From positions 372,001 through 436,000 of the forward strand of contig NZ_JAOBQJ010000001.1 in NCBI RefSeq assembly GCF_026162425.1: 64,000 nt of DNA, in the 5' to 3' direction. The DNA comes from Flexivirga meconopsidis. Its GTDB lineage: Bacteria; Actinomycetota; Actinomycetes; Actinomycetales; Dermatophilaceae. The translations under genes and the position numbers were made by a program. A model generated the notes under the pieces. It saw only the letters and a list, made by a program, of their open reading frames with translations, did no database searches and was not told where the DNA came from. Positions 9,276 to 17,178 of the stretch are shown here, one piece after another. The first letter of the stretch is position 1. Each line of letters starts with the position of its first letter.

Positions 9276-9974
9276 ATGACGAACGTGCGAGGCACCGGGA
9301 TCCGTGCCCGGGCGCGGGTCGAGACGACCGCTCGCATCAAACAGGTCGCCCGGGCGCATCTCGCCGAACACGGCGCGGATCTGTCGCTGCGGGCCGTCGC
9401 GCGCGATGTCGGCATGGTGTCGTCGGCGGTCTACCGCTACTTCGACAGCCGGGACGCCCTGCTCACCGCGCTGATCGTCGACGCTTACGAGGCGTTGGCG
9501 CAGGCGGCGGAGGCAGCGGAGGCGGCCGCACCCCGGGACGACTTCGCCGGGCGGTGGATTGCGCTCGCCGACGGCATCCGCGGCTGGGCAATGGAGCACC
9601 CACACGAGTACGCACTGCTCTACGGCAGTCCCGTCCCGGGGTATGCCGCACCGCCCGCGACCATCGAGCCGGCGAGCCGGCCGGTGGTCACCATGGTGAC
9701 GATCCTGCGCGACGCGGCGGCCGCCGGGCGGTCGGTGCCCGACGCCGAGATCGGCGAGCCGGTGGCCGGCGAGCTGCGGGGCGTGCTTGCGCAGCTCGGC
9801 ACCAGCGAGGTGCCGGAGGCGATGCTGCTGCGTGGCCTGATCGCCTGGGAGCAGCTCTTCGGGGCGCTGAGCTTCGACCTGTTCGGGCGGTTCCAGGGCG
9901 CCATCGAGCACAAGGACGAGCTGTGGCGCGAGCAACTGGCGGCGATGACGGACTATCTGGGTTTGCGCGGCTGA
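9276..9974 (+). CDS. TetR/AcrR-family regulator
   Basis: 232 residues. The N-terminal helix-turn-helix is clear: IKQVARAHLAEHGADLSLRAVARDVGMVSSAVYRYFDSRDALL. The C-terminal ligand domain resembles the WHG type of TetR proteins. ATG 9276 was preferred to an in-frame ATG at 9243 because the family profile begins a few residues later and the extra eleven residues look untranslated. It is divergent from the propeller gene and convergent with the photolyase gene (2-base gap). The effector and targets are unknown. Confidence 0.88.
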   Translation: MTNVRGTGIRARARVETTARIKQVARAHLAEHGADLSLRAVARDVGMVSSAVYRYFDSRDALLTALIVDAYEALAQAAEAAEAAAPRDDFAGRWIALADGIRGWAMEHPHEYALLYGSPVPGYAAPPATIEPASRPVVTMVTILRDAAAAGRSVPDAEIGEPVAGELRGVLAQLGTSEVPEAMLLRGLIAWEQLFGALSFDLFGRFQGAIEHKDELWREQLAAMTDYLGLRG

Positions 9975-9976
9975 GC

Positions 9977-11344
9977 TCAGCGGCGCGCTGCGTCATACCG
10001 GGCGAGGGCGTCGCGGCGTTCGGCGGCGTGGTCCACGATCGGCTCCGGATAGCCGTGGTCGTAGCCGTCGTCGTGCTTCCACGGCTCATGGGCGGCCCGG
10101 CCCGGCAGGTGCGCGAGCTCGGGCACCCAGCGGCGCACGTAGGCGCCGTCCGGGTCGAAGCGGATGCCCTGGGTGACCGGGTTGAAGATCCGGAAGTATG
10201 GCGCGGCGTCCGTCCCGGTGCCGGCGACCCACTGCCAGCCGTGGTTGTTGGAGGCCAGGTCGCCGTCGATCAGGTGGTCCAGGAAGTGCCGTGCGCCGAC
10301 CGGCCACCAGATGTGCAGGTCCTTGGTCAGGAAGCTCGCGGTGATCATCCGCGCGCGGTTCGCCATCCAGCCGGTGCGGGCCAGCTGCCGCATGCCCGCG
10401 TCGACGATCGGGAAGCCGGTCCGGCCCTCTCGCCACGCATCGACCTCCTCCCCGGGATCGTCATAGGCCATCCCTTGCAATCCGTCGCGCAGGTCGTGCC
10501 AGGCCGATCGCGGGTGGTGGTGCAGCACGTCGGCGTAGAACTCGCGCCAGGCGAGTTCGGTGACGAACCGGTCGACGCCCGGTCCGTGCTGCTCGGCGAG
10601 ATCGGCCAGCAGCGTGCGCGGGTGGATCGCCCCCAGTTTGAGGTATGGCGAGAGCCGCGACGTGCCGTCCAGATCCGGCCGGTCGCGGTCGGTGTCGTAG
10701 TCGTCGATCCGGTCGAGGAAGTGCGCCCAGCGGGCCAGAGCGCCCGGCTCCCCGGCGTCGGGCAGTGGCTCGGCGAGCTCGAAATCCGTTGCCGCGGTGA
10801 GGAGTTCGTCGGCGGCAAGGTCGGTGCCGGCATCGTGCAGAGTGGGTTTCGGGTCTGGCGCGGGCGCCGGCCGGCCGTGGTCGCGCCACGCGCGGCTGAA
10901 GGGGGTGAACACCTGGAACGGCGTGCCACCCTGGGTGCGGACGATGCCCGGACCGATCGCGTAGGGCGTGCCGGTCGGGGTGAAATCGACATCTGCGGCG
11001 CGCAGGCGCTCGGCCACCTGCGCGTCTCGGCGCGCGCCGTAGGGAGTGGTCTCGCGGGTGACGTGCACGCTGCCCGCGGCGGTCTCCGCGGCGAGCGCGG
11101 GCAGCACGTCCCGGGGGTCACCGACCCGGATCGCGAGCTTGTCGTCATACAGGGCGGAGGTGGTGCGGAGGGTGTCGGCGAGCCAGCGGCGGCGCACCGG
11201 GCCGGCGCCCTCCCAGAGCACGGGGTCGATCACGAAGACCGGCAGGACGCCGGCGCGGCCGGCCGCGGCGGTCGCCGCGCCGAGGGCGGGATGGTCGTGG
11301 CGACGCAGGTCGCGGCGCAGCCAGAGGATCGCGGGAGTGGGCAC
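9977..11344 (-). CDS. phrB: deoxyribodipyrimidine photolyase (cryptochrome/photolyase family)
   Basis: 455 residues, standard class I length. The N-terminal antenna domain starts ILWLRRDLRRHDHPAL. The FAD domain carries WANRARMITASFLTKDL, the tract LASNNHGWQWVAGTGTDA, and PYFRIFNPVTQG, all diagnostic. The enzyme uses light to split cyclobutane pyrimidine dimers. GTG 11344 matches where homologues begin; the frame stays open much further upstream, antisense to the Mur ligase, and that extension is spurious. Just upstream lies an AT-rich block with 10-bp-periodic repeats (11394-11418) that probably controls it. Confidence 0.95.
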   Translation of the reverse strand: MPTPAILWLRRDLRRHDHPALGAATAAAGRAGVLPVFVIDPVLWEGAGPVRRRWLADTLRTTSALYDDKLAIRVGDPRDVLPALAAETAAGSVHVTRETTPYGARRDAQVAERLRAADVDFTPTGTPYAIGPGIVRTQGGTPFQVFTPFSRAWRDHGRPAPAPDPKPTLHDAGTDLAADELLTAATDFELAEPLPDAGEPGALARWAHFLDRIDDYDTDRDRPDLDGTSRLSPYLKLGAIHPRTLLADLAEQHGPGVDRFVTELAWREFYADVLHHHPRSAWHDLRDGLQGMAYDDPGEEVDAWREGRTGFPIVDAGMRQLARTGWMANRARMITASFLTKDLHIWWPVGARHFLDHLIDGDLASNNHGWQWVAGTGTDAAPYFRIFNPVTQGIRFDPDGAYVRRWVPELAHLPGRAAHEPWKHDDGYDHGYPEPIVDHAAERRDALARYDAARR

Positions 11345-11371
11345 GTCCGACAGTCTGGTCGCTGATCCTCG

Positions 11372-11418
11372 ATCGGTGCTTCTACCGATGTATATAGATA
11401 ATAATAGATACGAATAGA
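11372..11418. promoter_or_regulatory. AT-rich control region with palindrome and 10-bp-periodic repeats
   Basis: An inverted repeat ATCGGT (11372-11377) / ACCGAT (11384-11389) is followed by three direct repeats starting exactly 10 bp apart: ATAGATA at 11394, ATAGATA at 11404 and ATAGA at 11414. The stretch is strikingly A+T-rich for this DNA. It sits between the divergent photolyase and Mur ligase genes. Helical-phase repeats suggest cooperative regulator binding; the regulator is unknown. Confidence 0.55.
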
Positions 11419-11467
11419 AGGTGCGATCGAGCGCGTGCCCCGGCGCGTGGATCGCGTCGCGCGCGGG

Positions 11468-11473
11468 TACGCT
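11468..11473 (+). promoter_or_regulatory. -10 box TACGCT for a leaderless mur-ligase transcript
   Basis: TACGCT fits TANNNT and is 6 bases before GTG 11480. No Shine-Dalgarno sequence precedes that start, as expected for a leaderless mRNA. Confidence 0.55.
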
Positions 11474-11479
11474 CCTGCG

Positions 11480-12925
11480 GTGCCTTTGGACCAGCAAGCC
11501 GTCGCCCGGGTGCTCGGCGTCGATGTCCCGCCGCTGCCCTGCCCGATCGTCGCGGTCACCCACGACTCGCGCGCGGTGGTGCCCGGCGGCGCGTTCGTGG
11601 CGATCAACGGCTTCACCTCCCGCGGCGCCGACTTCGTGCCGCAGGCGCTGGAGAAGGGAGCAGCGCTGATCGTCGCCGAGGAGCCGGTCGACGGCGCGCC
11701 GACCGCGGTCGTGCCGAGCGACCGGGTGGCGCTCGCGGCGCTCGCGACCGAGCTCGCCGGCCATCCGTCGCGCGAGCTGACCGTCTACGGCATCACCGGC
11801 ACGAACGGCAAGACGACGAGTTCCTATGTGCTGCACGCGATTCTGACTGCGGCGTATGGCGAGCGGGCGACCGGCCTGATGACGACCGCCGAGATCATCG
11901 TCGGCGCCGAGCACGAAGCGGCAATCCGCACCACGGGCGAGGCGACCCAGGTGCAGGCCAACCTCGCCCGGATGCGGGACGCGGGTGTGCAGCACGTGGT
12001 CCTCGAGACCAGCTCCCACGGCATACACCTGCATCGCGTGGACGGAACCCGTTATGCCGCAGCGCTTTTCACCAACCTCACCCGCGACCACCTCGATCTG
12101 CACGGCACGATGGAGGATTACTACCTCACCAAGCGCAGGCTCTTCGAATGGACCGCCGGGCCCAAGCTCGCCAACGTCGACGACGAGTGGGGCCGCCGGC
12201 TGGTGGGGGAGATCGACGGCACCCTCGGCTTCGGGACTGCGGCCGACGCGGCATACCGGATCAGCGGCGAGCGCACCGAGGGGACGAGCACGGTCTTCGA
12301 GCTCGACACCCCCGCGCACGGTCGGCTCACGCTGAGCATCCCGCTGCTCGGTGACTACAACGTGCACAACGTCGCGGGAGCGGCCGGGATCGCTCTCGAG
12401 ATGGGCATGCCTCCCGAGACTCTCGTGAGTGCGGTGCGTGAAATGGCCCAGGTGCCAGGGCGATTCGAGCGTGTTCCCGCGGCCGTCGACCGCGGTTTCG
12501 AGGTGGTCGTCGACTATGCGCACACCGACGTCGGACTGCGACTCGTGCTCGAGGTGGCTCGCGAGGTCGCCGGCGACGGCCGCCTCATCTGCGTGTATGG
12601 CGCAGCCGGCGCCCGCGACCCCGACAAGCGACCCAAGATGGGCGCGGTCGCCTCGGAGCTCGCCGACGAGTGCGTGGTCACCACCGACGACGCCTACCAC
12701 GAGGATCCGCAGCAGATCGCCGATGAGGTCTTCGCCGGCGCCGACGCTGCGAACACCCGGATCGTGCTCGACCGCCGCGCCGCCATCGCCGCCGCGCTGG
12801 CCGAGGCGCGCCCGGGCGACGTCGTCGTGGTGGCCGGCAAGGGGCACGAGCGGGTGCAGCACCTGCCGACCGGTGACGTGCCGTTCCACGACGTCACCGT
12901 GGTCACCGAGTTGCTGCAGGCCTGA
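11480..12925 (+). CDS. murE: MurE-like UDP-N-acetylmuramyl-tripeptide synthetase
   Basis: 481 residues with all three Mur ligase domains. The ATP-binding motif GITGTNGKTT is near residues 104-113; TTAEIIVG and the ETSSHGIHLHR block follow; the C-terminal domain includes GAAGARDPDKRPKMG and VVVAGKGHE. MurE adds the third amino acid to UDP-MurNAc-L-Ala-D-Glu. At the position of the DNPR motif that binds diaminopimelate the protein reads TDDAYHEDP, so the pocket is not DAP-typical; L-lysine or another substrate is possible. It lies outside a cell-wall gene cluster and may be a second copy. GTG 11480 with a leaderless -10 box is preferred; ATG 11435 is the alternative. Confidence 0.85.
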   Translation: MPLDQQAVARVLGVDVPPLPCPIVAVTHDSRAVVPGGAFVAINGFTSRGADFVPQALEKGAALIVAEEPVDGAPTAVVPSDRVALAALATELAGHPSRELTVYGITGTNGKTTSSYVLHAILTAAYGERATGLMTTAEIIVGAEHEAAIRTTGEATQVQANLARMRDAGVQHVVLETSSHGIHLHRVDGTRYAAALFTNLTRDHLDLHGTMEDYYLTKRRLFEWTAGPKLANVDDEWGRRLVGEIDGTLGFGTAADAAYRISGERTEGTSTVFELDTPAHGRLTLSIPLLGDYNVHNVAGAAGIALEMGMPPETLVSAVREMAQVPGRFERVPAAVDRGFEVVVDYAHTDVGLRLVLEVAREVAGDGRLICVYGAAGARDPDKRPKMGAVASELADECVVTTDDAYHEDPQQIADEVFAGADAANTRIVLDRRAAIAAALAEARPGDVVVVAGKGHERVQHLPTGDVPFHDVTVVTELLQA

Positions 12926-13010
12926 GCGCCGGCCCGGCGGTCCGCTGGTCGCGCAGGACCTACGAACGGCCCCTATCAGGTCGGCTGTCGGGCGACGGCA
13001 TGCCCCCGGG

Positions 13011-13138
13011 TTGGTTGAAAACCATTCGCCCTGTTAGCTTCTCGTCCGCAGCCAGGTGCCCAAGCGGTGCCGTTGCGCAGGTGGAAGCCCCCGCTCGTCA
13101 ACGGGGCGTTTGGGGGAACTACGAATTGTTTGGGGGAA
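13011..13138 (+). promoter_or_regulatory. promoter and repeat-bearing leader of the secreted-protein gene
   Basis: A promoter can be drawn with -35 TTGGTT (13011-13016), 18-base spacer and -10 TAGCTT (13035-13040), giving a leader of about 100 bases. The leader contains GTTTGGGGGAA twice, at 13108-13118 and 13128-13138, a period of exactly 20; the second copy is the RBS. An upstream CCCCC tract (about 13088-13092) could pair with either G-run or with CGGGGC, so competing hairpins could hide or expose the RBS. No known riboswitch class was recognised. Confidence 0.45.
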
Positions 13139-13146
13139 GATCAATC

Positions 13147-13737
13147 GTGTCGATGTCAGCCAGGAAACGTCTCCTTACGGTCGGAACGTCGGCTGTTCTC
13201 GCGGTGGGCGTCGGAAGCGCCGCCTCAGGGTCGGCGGTCGCAGCACCCACGCCCCATACGCCGGCCGCACAGCTGCAGCAACGGACGGTCGATGACCTCG
13301 CCCGTTATCTGCGCGGTGTCGGAGCCGCTGGGTTGCTTGGTCCGGACGGCCGGTTCGACGCCGCTGCAGCCACTCGCGCTTTCGGTGCTCAGTACGCGGC
13401 GAACTTTGGGGCCCAATGGGATTCGCACGTCGTCGGTGGCACGGTGCAGCTCGGCGCACAGGCGGGCAGTGGGGTTCTGGTGACGGCCGGCCTGTTTGGC
13501 AAGAGCGCCGGACAGTACGCGGCGTGCCTCCTGAAGGCCGTGGGTCTTGGTGGTCTGGTCGGCGCGTCGACGGCGATCGTCAACGCCATCAAGGAGAAGG
13601 CATGGCAGAAGGCGGCCGGCCTGATCCTCAAGGAGGCTGCCAAGCGCGGGCTCAAGGTTGTCGTCAAGGGTGGTGTCGTCGGTATGGCGGCCGCTCTCGG
13701 CGCATACGCGGTGTGGTGCGCGACGCCCTGGTCGTGA
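13147..13737 (+). CDS. small secreted hydrophobic protein of unknown function
   Basis: 196 residues from GTG 13147, which has a strong GGGGGAAG RBS; ATG 13153 is also possible. A signal peptide is clear: KR, a hydrophobic core, then SAVA-A, leaving a mature protein of about 164 residues. The C-terminal half is rich in Gly, Ala, Val and Lys, with amphipathic stretches (WQKAAGLILKEAAKRGLKVV), two cysteines that could form a disulfide, and the ending VWCATPWS. No family was recognised. The architecture (secreted, Cys pair, hydrophobic C-terminus) recalls exported bacteriocin precursors, but that is only an analogy. A strong terminator follows at once. Confidence 0.6.
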   Translation: MSMSARKRLLTVGTSAVLAVGVGSAASGSAVAAPTPHTPAAQLQQRTVDDLARYLRGVGAAGLLGPDGRFDAAAATRAFGAQYAANFGAQWDSHVVGGTVQLGAQAGSGVLVTAGLFGKSAGQYAACLLKAVGLGGLVGASTAIVNAIKEKAWQKAAGLILKEAAKRGLKVVVKGGVVGMAAALGAYAVWCATPWS

Positions 13738-13742
13738 GCTGA

Positions 13743-13777
13743 GGGTGTGGCGCCCGCGGGTTGCGGGCGCCACACCC
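13743..13777. terminator. bidirectional hairpin terminator
   Basis: Perfect 15-bp arms GGGTGTGGCGCCCGC (13743-13757) and GCGGGCGCCACACCC (13763-13777) with a 5-base loop. It fills the gap between two convergent genes, so it probably ends both. Confidence 0.85.
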
Positions 13778-14086
13778 CTACGTCTGACCGGGCTCGTGTG
13801 CGAAGGCGATGCGGTGCAGTGCGTCGAGGTAGTCCTCGAACCGCTGCCGGCCCGAGTCGGAAATACGCACGAGCGTCACGCTGCGTCTTCCCTTGCGGAC
13901 CTTCGCAAGCTCGATGAGTCCCTCGCGCTCCAGGATCGCCAGTTGGCGGGACAGCTCGGAAGCCGGAATCTCGAACGTCGTTTGCAGCGCTGCAAATTCG
14001 GTCTGTTGCACGGTGCGCAGCGATCCCAGGATCGCTAATCGGACGGGCGAGTGGAGGGTGCTCGGCAGCGCTGCTCGTGGATCCAT
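13778..14086 (-). CDS. winged-helix transcriptional regulator (HTH_34/MarR-like)
   Basis: 102 residues. The pattern HSPVRLAILGSL, FAALQTTFEIPASELSRQLAILEREGLIEL, then a wing with RKGRRSVTLVRIS is that of the short winged-helix family often labelled HTH_34. Such proteins are frequently encoded beside small membrane proteins, as here: the four-helix gene at 14111-14518 lies 24 bases upstream on the same strand. It probably represses its own operon. The ligand is unknown. Confidence 0.82.
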   Translation of the reverse strand: MDPRAALPSTLHSPVRLAILGSLRTVQQTEFAALQTTFEIPASELSRQLAILEREGLIELAKVRKGRRSVTLVRISDSGRQRFEDYLDALHRIAFAHEPGQT

Positions 14087-14110
14087 GTGTGTCGGGCCGT
14101 CGGTGCGGGC

Positions 14111-14518
14111 TCAGCCCCGCCAGCGGTCGATGAAGAAGGCGAGCAGGCCGAGCCCCGCCAGCGCCGACGAGACCCATGCGTAGGTCGTGGTGTCGCTCGC
14201 TGCGGGCCAGATGAGCTGGCTCATCGGGAAGGTCACGGCGATGATCGAGACCCAACTGAGGATCGTCGACGAACGCGTCCAGGGCCGGCGACCCGCTGCT
14301 CGGCCCTCGGCCCACTGCCAGCACAGGACGAACCCGAGCAGCAGCACGGCGACGGCGATGCCGATCGGCCGGCCGACCTCGCGCGTGATCGCGACGACTC
14401 CGACCGCCGCCAGGACGACACAGCTGGCCACCGCGGCCGCTTGATAGCCGACCGACGGCGGCATACGAAGGCTCGGCACCGAGCCGATCAGTGAGTCGTG
14501 GGTCTGTTGGTGCGGCAT
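14111..14518 (-). CDS. four-helix membrane protein
   Basis: 135 residues with four hydrophobic segments (roughly 26-44, 50-68, 85-103 and 112-130) and a polar N-terminus of about 20 residues. No named family was recognised. It is the first gene of a two-gene unit with the HTH_34-like regulator downstream. ATG 14518 has GGGGGAG ten bases upstream. Pairing of a small membrane protein with a small winged-helix regulator suggests a membrane function under local control, but no substrate can be assigned. Confidence 0.7.
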   Translation of the reverse strand: MPHQQTHDSLIGSVPSLRMPPSVGYQAAAVASCVVLAAVGVVAITREVGRPIGIAVAVLLLGFVLCWQWAEGRAAGRRPWTRSSTILSWVSIIAVTFPMSQLIWPAASDTTTYAWVSSALAGLGLLAFFIDRWRG

Positions 14519-14617
14519 CGGAAAAGTGCTCCCCCGGGTGGTGCGTGATTGCTGTTGTTTGGAGGATACGCACCTACTTTGAAAAACCGCAACCTGCTCG
14601 CCGACAGGCCCACAAGC

Positions 14618-14682
14618 GCATCGAGAGGCACAGACCCTGGGCCGAAATGTGTTTGCCCCTCGATGCGGGAATGTGCCTCTCG
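14618..14682. repeat. overlapping inverted repeats forming alternative hairpins
   Basis: GCATCGAG (14618-14625) can pair with CTCGATGC (14659-14666), while the overlapping CGAGAGGCACA (14622-14632) can pair with TGTGCCTCTCG (14672-14682). The two pairings exclude each other. The element lies downstream of the aldo/keto reductase stop and upstream of the membrane-protein gene; it may act as a terminator for the former. Confidence 0.55.
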
Positions 14683-14722
14683 GTGGGAGGTGCGGCAGTG
14701 CAGCGCTCAGGCGCGCGGAATC

Positions 14723-15736
14723 TCAGGCGCGCGCGGAGTCGCCGGCGACCCAGGACATGTCGGGGTAGCGGTCGCCGGTTGCCTGCATCGCCGACAACTC
14801 GGCGATCACGTCGGCCGGCAGGGCGAGCGTGGTCGCGGCGGCGTTCTCGCGGAGGTAGCTTCGGCGCTTGGTGCCTGGGATCGGCACCACGTCGTCGCCC
14901 TGGGCCAGCAACCAGGCCAGCGCAACCTGGCCCGGTGTCGCATCGAGTTCGCCCGCAATCTGCCGAATGCGTTCCACCAGAGTGAGATTCGCGGTCAGGT
15001 TGTCGCCCTGCCAGCGGGGGAGAGTGCTGCGGAAGTCGTCACCACCCGGCGTCGCCGCGGCAGCTGAACCGGTCAGCATCCCGCGACCCAGCGGGCTGTA
15101 GGGCACGACCGCGATCCCCAGCTCGCGCGCGGCGGGCACGTCCTCGGCCTCGATGTCGCGGCTGAAGATCGACCACTCCGACTGCAGCGCCGCGATCGGG
15201 TGCACCGCAGTTGCCCGGTGCAGCGAGTCCGCGGACGCCTCGGACAGCCCCAGCTGACGCACCTTCCCGGCGGCCACGAGCTCCGCCATCGCACCGACCG
15301 TCTCCTCGATCGGCACCTGCGGGTCGACCCGGTGCAGGTAGTAGAGGTCGATCGTGTCGACGCCGAGCCGCCGCAGCGAGCCGTCCACACTCTCCTTCAC
15401 GTATGACGCAGAACCGTTCGTGCCGTTGGCCATTCCGTCCGGCCCGATGGTGATCCCGAACTTGGTCGCCAGCACCACCTCGTCCCGCCGGTCGGCCAGC
15501 ACCTTTGCGAGCAGTTGCTCGTTGGCGCCTGCGGCATACATGTCGGCGGTGTCGAGAAAGTTCACGCCGAGGTCGATGGCGTCGTTGAGCGTGGCGATCG
15601 CCTCGGTCTCGTCCGCGGCGGTCGCTCCGTAGGCGAAGTTCATCCCCATGCAGCCGAGTCCGACGGCGGACACGTCGAGGTCGGCGATGCGGCGGCGGGG
15701 GATCGAGGTCAGGTCAGCGTGCGATGAGGTGCTCAT
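14723..15736 (-). CDS. aldo/keto reductase
   Basis: 337 residues, a complete NADPH-dependent AKR barrel. The catalytic tetrad is present: Asp62 and Tyr67 in DTADMY, Lys92 in ATKFG, His135 in LHRVD. GLSEAS and PLGRGMLTG are typical of the AKR13-like group. The start overlaps the stop of the MerR gene (ATGA), so the regulator is upstream in the same operon. Reduction of reactive aldehydes or quinones is the usual role; the substrate is not determinable. Confidence 0.93.
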   Translation of the reverse strand: MSTSSHADLTSIPRRRIADLDVSAVGLGCMGMNFAYGATAADETEAIATLNDAIDLGVNFLDTADMYAAGANEQLLAKVLADRRDEVVLATKFGITIGPDGMANGTNGSASYVKESVDGSLRRLGVDTIDLYYLHRVDPQVPIEETVGAMAELVAAGKVRQLGLSEASADSLHRATAVHPIAALQSEWSIFSRDIEAEDVPAARELGIAVVPYSPLGRGMLTGSAAAATPGGDDFRSTLPRWQGDNLTANLTLVERIRQIAGELDATPGQVALAWLLAQGDDVVPIPGTKRRSYLRENAAATTLALPADVIAELSAMQATGDRYPDMSWVAGDSARA

Positions 15737-16200
15737 GGTGCGGTTTCGCCTCCATAGGTAGCGATCTTGTATTCGGTGGCGGCCAGCGACAGGGTCAGCT
15801 GACGGATCTGCCGGCGGATGGTGTCGCGGTGTTCGAGCAGCATCTCCAGCCGTTCGGGCACGGTGCCCTCTCCCTGGTCGACCAGTGACACGTAGTGCTG
15901 CAGGTCGCGAATCGGCATACCGGACAACCGCATTCGGGTGAGGAAGACGAGTCGTCGTACGGCGTCGGTGTCGTAGGTGCGGTAGCCGGACGCGTCCCGA
16001 TCGACCTCGATCAGCCCGATCCGCTCGTAGTAGCGCAGCGTGTGCGGTGAGGCGTCGAGCAGGTCGGCGACCTCCTGCACGCTCATCGGACGGTCGGGCA
16101 GGTCGGTGGTGACCAGGCGGTCGAAGACCTCCTTGATCAGCGGACTGTCGGGTTCGCCGATCGCGTCGAGGGCCTTCTGCAGCAGCTCTTCGGTGGCCAT
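15733..16200 (-). CDS. MerR-family transcriptional regulator
   Basis: 155 residues. An N-terminal stretch of about 38 residues precedes the MerR domain: MSVQEVADLLDASPHTLRYYERIGLI, then RTYDTDAVRRLVFLTRMRLSGMPI. The C-terminal coiled coil has no cysteine cluster, so this is not a metal sensor of the classical type. ATG 16200 was chosen because a TAGCGT box lies 7 bases upstream, fitting a leaderless transcript; a start at the inner Met (16086) has no such signal. It is coupled to the aldo/keto reductase, a common pairing, and probably activates the operon through the dyad just upstream. Confidence 0.88.
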   Translation of the reverse strand: MATEELLQKALDAIGEPDSPLIKEVFDRLVTTDLPDRPMSVQEVADLLDASPHTLRYYERIGLIEVDRDASGYRTYDTDAVRRLVFLTRMRLSGMPIRDLQHYVSLVDQGEGTVPERLEMLLEHRDTIRRQIRQLTLSLAATEYKIATYGGETAP

Positions 16201-16207
16201 GTCGAAG

Positions 16208-16234
16208 ACGCTAGAGCTTTGAGCGCGCTCCAAG
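16208..16234 (-). promoter_or_regulatory. leaderless -10 box and MerR-type dyad
   Basis: On the minus strand, TAGCGT (16213-16208) is 7 bases before ATG 16200. Just upstream is the dyad CTTGGAGCGCGCTCAAAG (16234-16217), symmetric at all but one pair. A TTGGAG half-site within a dyad next to the -10 box is the arrangement MerR proteins use. Confidence 0.6.
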
Positions 16235-16309
16235 GCAAGCGTCGTCGTGCCGGCACCCTCGCCCGCGGGCCGCCGACGAAAGCGCGGCGAGCTTTGCGAC
16301 GATGGGGCC

Positions 16310-17131
16310 GTGCGCAACGTCGGCTCACCGCTCGGGGGCGGCCCACCGAAGGTCATCGCCCACCGCGGCTCCAGCTTCTCCGAACCCGAGCACACCCTCG
16401 GTGCCTACCTGCGGGCGATCGGCGAGGGTGCCGACGGCGTCGAATGCGACGTGCGGCTCACCGCCGACCGGCACCTGGTGCTGGTGCACGACCGGCGGGT
16501 CAACCGCACCTCGGACGGCAAGGGCGCGGTGTCGGCGCTGGAACTCGCCCAGCTCGAGGGCCTGGACTGGGGCAGCTGGAAGAAGGCGCACGGCGACGAG
16601 GACGAGGTCCCGGACCGGCACCACGCGCAGATCCTCACCTTGCGCAACCTGATCCGCACCGTGCTGGCCAGCGACCGTCGCCCTGACCTGGTCATCGAGA
16701 CCAAGCACCCCACTCGCTATGCCGGGGAGGTCGAGCGCCGGCTGACCGCGGTGCTCGCGGAGTTCGACCTGCTGCGACCTGCGCCGGACAAGCCGACCGT
16801 GCGGATGATGTCCTTCTCCTCCAAGGCAATTCAGCGTATGGCGAAGCTCGCGCCGCACGTGCAGCGCGTCCAACTGATCGAGGTCGGCACCTCGCCGTTC
16901 TTCCGCGACGGGTTGCCCGCCAACGTGGCGATCGCCGGCCCGCGCATGGGCATCGTCCGGCGAAACCCGGAATTCGTTGCGCGCCAACATCATTACGGCC
17001 ATCAAGTGCACGTCTGGACCGTCGATGCGGAAGCCGACATCGAGCTGTGCCTGCGGCTGGGCGTCGACGCGATCATCAGCAACAAGCCGGGTCTGGTGCG
17101 CGAGATGGTCGATGCGGCATACGCGCTCTAG
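16310..17131 (+). CDS. glycerophosphodiester phosphodiesterase
   Basis: 273 residues. Diagnostic GDPD signatures are present: HRGSSFSEPEHTLGAY, GVECDVRLTADRHLVLVHD, VIETKHP, and HVWTVDAEADIELCLRLGVDAIISNKP at the end. The enzyme hydrolyses glycerophosphodiesters from lipid turnover to glycerol-3-phosphate and an alcohol. No signal peptide is seen, so it is likely cytoplasmic. GTG 16310 matches where homologues begin and has a GACGAT box 6 bases upstream, a leaderless-type signal; an ATG at 16247 is in frame but adds a non-homologous tail. Confidence 0.92.
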   Translation: MRNVGSPLGGGPPKVIAHRGSSFSEPEHTLGAYLRAIGEGADGVECDVRLTADRHLVLVHDRRVNRTSDGKGAVSALELAQLEGLDWGSWKKAHGDEDEVPDRHHAQILTLRNLIRTVLASDRRPDLVIETKHPTRYAGEVERRLTAVLAEFDLLRPAPDKPTVRMMSFSSKAIQRMAKLAPHVQRVQLIEVGTSPFFRDGLPANVAIAGPRMGIVRRNPEFVARQHHYGHQVHVWTVDAEADIELCLRLGVDAIISNKPGLVREMVDAAYAL

Positions 17132-17178
17132 ATGCATAGGGTGGGACGCTGGCGTCATACGACAAGGAAGGCCGACAC

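Noticed and set aside
11345-12889. Photolyase frame extended to 970 residues
   Set aside because: The added part is antisense to the Mur ligase and absent from photolyases.
13011-13146. Known riboswitch (c-di-AMP, cobalamin, c-di-GMP) in the leader
   Set aside because: Some G-rich segments looked similar, but the conserved cores of these classes are not present.
13147-13737. Direct assignment as an SdpC toxin
   Set aside because: Only the architecture is similar; I find no SdpC sequence signature.
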